The translations under genes were made by a program, and so were the position numbers. 64,000 nt of DNA, taken from contig NC_088777.1 of NCBI RefSeq assembly GCF_954871325.1, positions 22,235,366 to 22,299,365 of the forward strand, read 5' to 3'. Source of the DNA: Gordionus sp. m RMFG-2023. Taxonomy: Eukaryota; Nematomorpha; Gordioida; Chordodea; Parachordodidae. Below are positions 60,701 to 64,000 of the stretch, in pieces; positions within the stretch are counted from its first letter, which is position 1; the number at the start of each line of letters is the position of its first letter. The notes below the pieces were generated by a model that saw only the letters and a list, made by a program, of their open reading frames with translations, was not told the DNA's origin and searched no databases.

Positions 60701-61078
60701 TATACATTTAGTTCAGGGAACAATGTTTTGCCAAAAATATGGTCAGCTCCAGATATCAAAATTGAGGTTTCTTTTACCACCATTTCATATAAATAATATT
60801 CTCTTTCACTTTCTTTAATGTTAGGCATTCCTTTAATCGTTTCATTTAAGTAATTTGTAAGACTGGGGTCTATTATTATTCGTAGGCCACACGTTTTCTT
60901 TTCAAGCGTTTGGTTTTCAGGTAGAGTACTTGAAGTGTTAAGCCTTAGCATAGGATTATCTAGAATTGGGCATCTTTCTTTATATCCCGTTGGAGAATAT
61001 TGTCTCCTTTTAACAAATTCATCTTTGATAGTTACTAGATCATCCTTGATGTTCATATTCTTATCCAATCCATCTGTC
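48638..61078 (-). CDS. Reprolysin (M12B) ADAM-like metalloprotease, partial multi-exon gene
   Basis: Three minus-strand exons (61078-60540, 60188-60026, 48796-48638) join in phase to give one metalloprotease domain. It opens with LEKKTCGLRIIIDPSLTNYL, where ADAM catalytic domains begin. It continues through NLLQFSHFMEIYKIR and SEILGLAYGRQVCN (the usual GLAYVGxxC). It ends with the zinc site THEIGHSFGAMHD (HExxHxxGxxHD) and a downstream LMYAMR at the Met-turn. These enzymes cut surface or extracellular proteins using zinc. The rest of the gene (propeptide and signal upstream, disintegrin/Cys-rich or other domains downstream) was not found. The last intron seen, 11.2 kb (60025-48797), is packed with transposons. 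ADAM versus ADAMTS-like subfamily cannot be settled. No break was seen in the three exons. Confidence 0.85.
48797..50285. other. Metalloprotease intron, unremarkable part
   Basis: AT-rich with a G run near 49565. A TTCGTACAAAT word recurs three times at 50180-50255. No gene or element recognised. Confidence 0.4.
51324..51641. mobile_element. GC-block MITE nested in hAT copy 2
   Basis: CAGAGCCTTGCAG at the left, GCCTGCAAATCTGTG at the right; 318 bp of GGCCCGG blocks. It is followed by the same AAAAACATACC as in copy 1, so the insertion site is identical. Confidence 0.85.
51699..52786 (+). mobile_element. Internally deleted hAT with AACGCG ends and exact TSD
   Basis: Begins TAGTGTTGTAAACGAACGCG and ends TGTTTACAGCACTA. 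Flanked by GATCTTTT at 51691-51698 and 52787-52794. The ends carry palindromic GAACGCGTTC words. One frame starts MDINISSSDSENQNS (52129) and runs to 52374; the C-terminal motif SSAPVERVFSIANAVLTAKR, SCLSDENFEKQLLLKINK follows in the next frame to about 52515. Finger and catalytic parts are deleted. A worn relative is split over 57400-59555. Confidence 0.93.
52129..52374 (+). pseudogene. Truncated hAT transposase frame
   Basis: 81 codons: an acidic-serine N-terminus (MDINISSSDSENQN), LPWPKYQKYFSF (the usual lead-in to the BED finger), then a jump to sequence near the C-terminus (FFETMDKTLNVFIPPFKRIV). A shift then separates it from the dimerisation motif. The deletion removed the finger and the whole catalytic core. 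Confidence 0.7.
53214..54739. other. Metalloprotease intron, no clear element
   Basis: Mostly AT-rich. CATGCCAGAG occurs at 53727 and again near 53980 with partly similar flanks. From about 54400 base composition becomes less AT-rich, and this may be the worn N-terminal part of the LINE that follows. Confidence 0.4.
54740..56790 (+). mobile_element. Decayed LINE (non-LTR) reverse transcriptase copy
   Basis: Across many frame changes the plus strand follows a non-LTR reverse transcriptase from before the palm to near its C-terminus. RKINLGDIKG and TSEEVINSIKTF are near 54870-55080, SAGGLDGY near 55090. Then FQGVDYLDDYQFGFEIKG (55340-55390), LCKVDLK (motif A region, 55460), MNSCYGQNSFLVFGDKVLNF (55545-55600) and CLHDFVSHMKSNILTLTF (55650-55700). 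Later come DRGSISLLGSPLNSAIG (55860-55920) and LKTLHSS, TFNKTLTINRLKLSLV (56380-56460). The set matches fragments at 23.3, 46.0 and 63.7 kb, so one family. Clearly dead. It lies in the metalloprotease intron, opposite in direction to that gene. Confidence 0.85.
55483..55758 (+). pseudogene. LINE reverse transcriptase, longest open segment
   Basis: 91 codons inside the LINE copy covering the thumb-ward side of motif A through the motif B region. The expected QGDPLGPLLF box is altered, and the catalytic YLDDG box is replaced by unrelated residues. No start codon is implied. Confidence 0.7.
56791..57399. other. Gap in metalloprotease intron
   Basis: The first part may be the LINE 3' tail. The part near 57290-57320 shares words with 22610-22640. 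Nothing else recognised. Confidence 0.35.
57400..59555 (+). mobile_element. Worn AACGCG-type hAT, split by another hAT
   Basis: 57415-57540 matches 52081-52225 (TTTATTAATTTGAATATT, GATTAGC..GCATGGAT, TTACCATGG). 59290-59555 matches the other side, 52500-52770 (CATGGCTAATATATTGTGTT, GAACGCGTT, TTGAACG). The right tip is lost. The intervening 57641-58985 is a different hAT inserted into it. Confidence 0.65.
57641..58985 (+). mobile_element. hAT copy related to 1-780, nested
   Basis: Left end GGGCGCGTAAACGGGGAAAT plus a C run; right end GGATACGCCACTG. The coding part from about 57950 reads EEYYKISIFIPFLDTS, SEFELWYKYL, then SQFPNILKLFYILAYLPITT and TCTNERTFSNLRRLKTYL, SRLNGLALLNIH at 58440-58490. 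A stop after KTYL and shifts upstream make it inactive. The 3' non-coding 500 bp align with 350-780. Confidence 0.82.
59556..59952. other. Gap with a solo hAT-like end
   Basis: A G-rich then C-rich stretch at 59750-59806 closes in GGTTACGCTCCTG, resembling the hAT ends elsewhere. No partner end was found. Confidence 0.4.
60026..60188 (-). CDS. Metalloprotease exon b
   Basis: Acceptor TATATTTTAG|GA completes a Gly codon with exon a; intron 351 nt. Encodes YTNPDDMICINIILVYQTF and SEILGLAYGRQVCN. The donor GATCG|GTATAT is phase 2. Confidence 0.8.
60540..61078 (-). CDS. Metalloprotease exon a (start of catalytic domain)
   Basis: Acceptor TTTAAG|GACAG (or five bases later at CAG|ATGG), donor ATCAG|GTATATG, phase 1. 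A basic stretch VKRRQY precedes KKTCGLRIII and could be the propeptide cleavage side. About 179 codons, continuously open. An ATG at 61068 is internal; upstream exons are expected. Confidence 0.8.
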
Positions 61079-61671
61079 CTTAAATAATAAATAGCAAATG
61101 ATTCATTTTTGTTATGGAATGATAAATAGTATATTTAATTGTGATAATTTTTTTAATATTGTAAAGATTAGTGAAGAGTATTTGAGTTAATAAAATTTTG
61201 TACATATTTTTTAATCGCCTAGACTTCTGGGAGCAATATTATTTATCGTGGTCTTAATAATAAATATAATATATACAGTGGCTTCTCGCTATATTCCAAA
61301 AAAAAGTAGCGTACTATTAATTACTTTAAAAAAAGGTAACTAAAACTATTTTTTCCGATATTTTGGAAATTTTTTAAAAATATATTTTAAATATCTCTAT
61401 TTCCATAAATAAAGAATACTAAAATTTTTAATATATATAATATATTTATCTTTAAATACAACTCAAAAATTTCTAATATATATAATATATTTATCTTTAA
61501 ATACAACTCAATAATAATAACATTTCCATAATAATTGGAAAAGCATATAACTATTTTTTCTAAAAATTAATTTAGGCGATAAATATCTATAAGCCGTGTC
61601 ACACTCACAGTATCACAGTCATAGTGTCACAATTTATAATATATACTTAAAAAATCGTTAATTTTTAAAAT
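61079..61671. other. Upstream of metalloprotease exon a, no exon found
   Basis: AT-rich. A 40-bp stretch with AATATATATAATATATTTATC is doubled at 61425-61505. No signal peptide or propeptide exon could be recognised here or up to the window edge. Confidence 0.4.
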
Positions 61672-61745
61672 TATATGTGGCCTAATCTGCAAGAAACGTC
61701 GCTTACAAATCTGATGGTTTTGGGTTCGAATCCCAGCAAAGATAA
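61672..61745 (+). repeat. tRNA-like sequence (tRNA-derived SINE head or pseudogene)
   Basis: GTGGCCTAATCTGCAAG resembles a tRNA D-arm/A box (GTGGCCTAATGG of Arg-type tRNAs). TGGGTTCGAATCCCAGC is a perfect T-arm with the B box GGTTCGAATCC, and the T stem pairs. A run of nine T follows, a Pol III stop signal. The acceptor ends do not pair, so it is not a working tRNA gene. Confidence 0.55.
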
Positions 61746-61874
61746 TTTTTTTTTCTTAATTCAACTTGGTATATTTTTTCTTCTTAATCCAACTTGGTGG
61801 TTCCGTCTTTTGGGATAATTTTTAGGCCCAGCCAAGTTATATTTAAAATAATTAAAATATGGCCTAACCCCTGT

Positions 61875-61976
61875 ACCTGTATCAAAATATATTTTCTTAT
61901 AATTAGGATCATCTTGAAGAATGATACCTGTATCAAAATATATTTTCTAATAATTAGGATTATCTTGAAGAATAAA
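61875..61976. repeat. Direct duplication of a 51-bp unit
   Basis: ACCTGTATCAAAATATATTT to ATCTTGAAGAATGAT is repeated at once with two or three changes. Reading frames on both strands (61784-62008, 61794-61988) show the doubled peptide and are by-products. Confidence 0.85.
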
Positions 61977-62035
61977 TCCATATTATGAGAAGATGCAAAC
62001 TTATTCAAAACTCTGTGGATAACAATTTACCAAGG

Positions 62036-63319
62036 TAGTGGCGTCGCTATGGAAGGAGAGCAGGGACTCGAGCCCCCTGGAAAATTTGAATAGATAGTCC
62101 CCTGAAGCAAAAAATTTTTTTTTAATGGAATCTTAACCTCTTGAACTAAAAATAAATTTTTTTGATTGCCCCCCTTTTCTTTTCTTTTTTACGTTAGGAA
62201 AGCTATTTTTTTCTTTTTCAAAAAACAGTTTTGAGTTAAATTTTTAATACAAGTATATTTTTGATATTTTTACAAACTACTATTATTTTAAGATATAATA
62301 TACCAACTAGAGGTGGTGCGACAGTATATAAAATCTTAATTGTTTCATCATATCATTCTGGTAATTATTTTATAGTTCCAAAATGTTTCATCTAATATGG
62401 CATCCTTAGCGTGTAAATAATTCAAGGCTTCAATATATTTGCACAATTATTTCTTCCAAAGATTTTTAGTGTTTTTATTTTATCAATTTATCCAACATTA
62501 TAAATTCTGATACTAGTTTACATTGTGAGTGTCATGGCTATTACTGCAAATTAACCAACATCTATTATTTGTGTTACTATGTAAATTTAAGATTATTAAT
62601 ACAACGGCTGAGAGCATATGATTGCATATTTTAGATAAACAATAATGGTCAACTGGGTCGTTGATATATTATATATCATTTAAAATGGATGATAATCTTC
62701 TAGAAATTTAATATCTCACAATAATTTTCTCGATTACTTATCTAGCTACCATCATGTGATATAAAAGGAAGCTCTAACCACTTAATTGTTTTATGATTTG
62801 AATTGGTCGTTTATACTCTCTTTTTCAAGAATTGTTGATTTGGTTTAGGCCTATAAATTTTTCCTTATTAGTCCATTCTATAAAACATTGTCTAAAATGG
62901 TAACAGAGTTATATTAGTTTCACTTTTTCAATGTAAGTTGCTAAGAATTATATTATTGCATTATGTGGTTTTTAAAAATTATAATTGACGTATATGTATG
63001 AATTTAATCTTTTTTATCACTTGTAATTCTTTAGACGCAAATTTTTTTTATATCAGCAATCGAAAATATTTTATACTGTAATAAATAAATTTTGTATTAA
63101 AAAAATTTAATTTTAGAAATGTCTCGTATTGTTTTAATTATTTATATGACAGTTTATTTTGTATGCATAATATAATAAATGAGAAAATTAAAATTCAGAA
63201 TAATTGTTCAGAGTTAACAAATTTAAAAAAAAGTATAATATATTAATAAAAAATCCGGCCCCCCCATAAAATTTTTTTAGTTGAGCCCCCTGAGATTCTA
63301 AAGGCTAGCCACGCCCTTG
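62036..63319. mobile_element. Non-coding TIR element (1284 bp) with exact TSD
   Basis: Left end TAGTGGCGTCGCTATGG followed by GCCCCCTGG; right end GAGCCCCCTGAGATTC then GGCTAGCCACGCCCTTG. Flanked by TACCAAGG at 62028-62035 and 63320-63327. The 8-bp duplication and GGCGTxGCTA ends fit the hAT superfamily. No transposase similarity was found inside, so it is non-autonomous. Confidence 0.85.
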
Positions 63320-63327
63320 TACCAAGG

Positions 63328-63689
63328 AGTGCTTTGCGGCTTCCATTGTAAATAAAAAATCCTTTAAGGAAGGATACAATCCCACAATCTAATAAATATT
63401 TGCATTTTATATGATTACTTGCTGATGTCTCACAAGAATTACAAGGAATTAGTATTCTCCTTAATTTGATGATGGATAAATTAAAATAAGCCTATATGAG
63501 GATCAAAAATTTACCTTATTTTGATGAGAGTTAATTCCAAAATTTCTATTATTCTTATATTATATTAATGAAGTATATATATATTTATTGCATTCAATAT
63601 GAACAAATATTTGAAACATGTTTGAATATACTTTTTTTAAATTATATTATTTTCTTTATTTTTTTAATTTTTATTATTTATGTATTCAA
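63328..63689. other. AT-rich gap
   Basis: Nothing recognised; may include the 3' side of the LINE fragment that follows on the minus strand. Confidence 0.4.
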
Positions 63690-64000
63690 TAAAAAATTTA
63701 ATCCTGCTAGATGAGGGTTTTGTATATTGTTATCATGGAAACATATTTTGGATTTGGACTTATTAAGAATGAGCCTTTTAAAATTGGCTTCAAGAAATTG
63801 GAAACCAATTATTTTAGGAAGAGCATCACAGATTGTTCCATCATAAAGATACCAAAAATTTATATCCAAATCAAATTTAGATTTAAAATGAATACCAAGG
63901 TAAAATAAAAGAGGACCTGCACCTCCCTACTGGATCCTTTCGTCAGAATCTATGACATGTGGGCTGAATAAAGAGTTTTAATGTTAGAGTATTTCTCTAG
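63690..64000 (-). pseudogene. LINE reverse transcriptase palm fragment, runs off the window
   Basis: Read from 64000 downwards: GAGPLLFYLGIHFKSKFDLD, then INFWYLYDGTICDALPKIIG, then FKRLILNKSKSKIC. FWYLYDG stands where this family has the catalytic YLDDG box, with the first Asp changed to Tyr; the preceding GPLLF is the motif B region. At least one stop interrupts it. Same family as the 54.7-56.8 kb copy. Confidence 0.78.

Noticed and set aside
63711-63908. Plus-strand frame of 65 codons
   Set aside because: Shadow of the minus-strand reverse transcriptase fragment, which has recognisable motifs.
1-64000. A new multi-gene system (defence, biosynthesis or similar)
   Set aside because: Only two unrelated host genes and one small candidate are seen; everything else recognised is transposon-derived. 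No clustering of functions supports such a claim.

Overview
The window is very AT-rich (roughly three quarters A+T by eye), eukaryotic and dominated by transposable elements. Two multi-exon host genes are recognisable. The first is an MMS19-like gene on the plus strand (11778-22123), which appears complete. The second is a reprolysin/ADAM-type metalloprotease on the minus strand (three exons seen between 61078 and 48638, incomplete). A short membrane-protein reading frame on the minus strand (22136-22345) ends 12 bases beyond the MMS19 stop codon. Spliceosomal introns range from 43 nt to about 11.2 kb. MMS19 plus an M12B protease suggests an opisthokont (an invertebrate or an early-diverging fungus). 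The divergence of both proteins and the base composition do not allow a closer placement, and I do not name an organism.

Layout. 0-11 kb: a hAT fragment, a 2.5-kb hAT element with near-exact target-site duplication (TSD), a foldback-like element with inverted arms of subrepeats (4.25-7.0 kb), hAT remnants and a 966-bp hAT with exact TSD. 11.8-22.1 kb: MMS19, whose longer introns carry elements (201-bp MITE, 769-bp TIR element). 22.9-27.8 kb: a nest of elements, including a 2.1-kb hAT with an intact BED-finger reading frame and a long internal inverted repeat. 28.3-33.7 kb: a GC-rich MITE, a 1.2-kb hAT, an array of CGCGAA-type repeats and a decayed MULE transposase. 35.3-40.3 kb: a nearly whole intron-containing hAT transposase beside permuted and inverted repeats. 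40.5-46.9 kb: MITE and hAT remnants and a Merlin/ISXO2-like element with subrepeat arms, itself invaded by a hAT and a LINE tail. 48.1-61.1 kb: the metalloprotease; its 11.2-kb intron holds a hAT copy with two further elements nested in it, a decayed LINE reverse transcriptase and a second hAT nest. 61.6-64 kb: a tRNA-like sequence, a 1.3-kb TIR element with exact TSD and a second LINE fragment running off the edge.

The hAT superfamily accounts for most identified DNA. At least seven elements have 8-bp TSDs that are exact, and several more have nearly exact ones, so many insertions look young. MMS19 is known as the targeting factor for cytosolic iron-sulfur cluster delivery; M12B proteases act at the cell surface or outside the cell. 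Nothing links the two functionally. I found no CRISPR array, rRNA, operon or obvious new multi-gene system. The most interesting signals are in the architecture and nesting of the elements and in the exon-intron structure of the two host genes.
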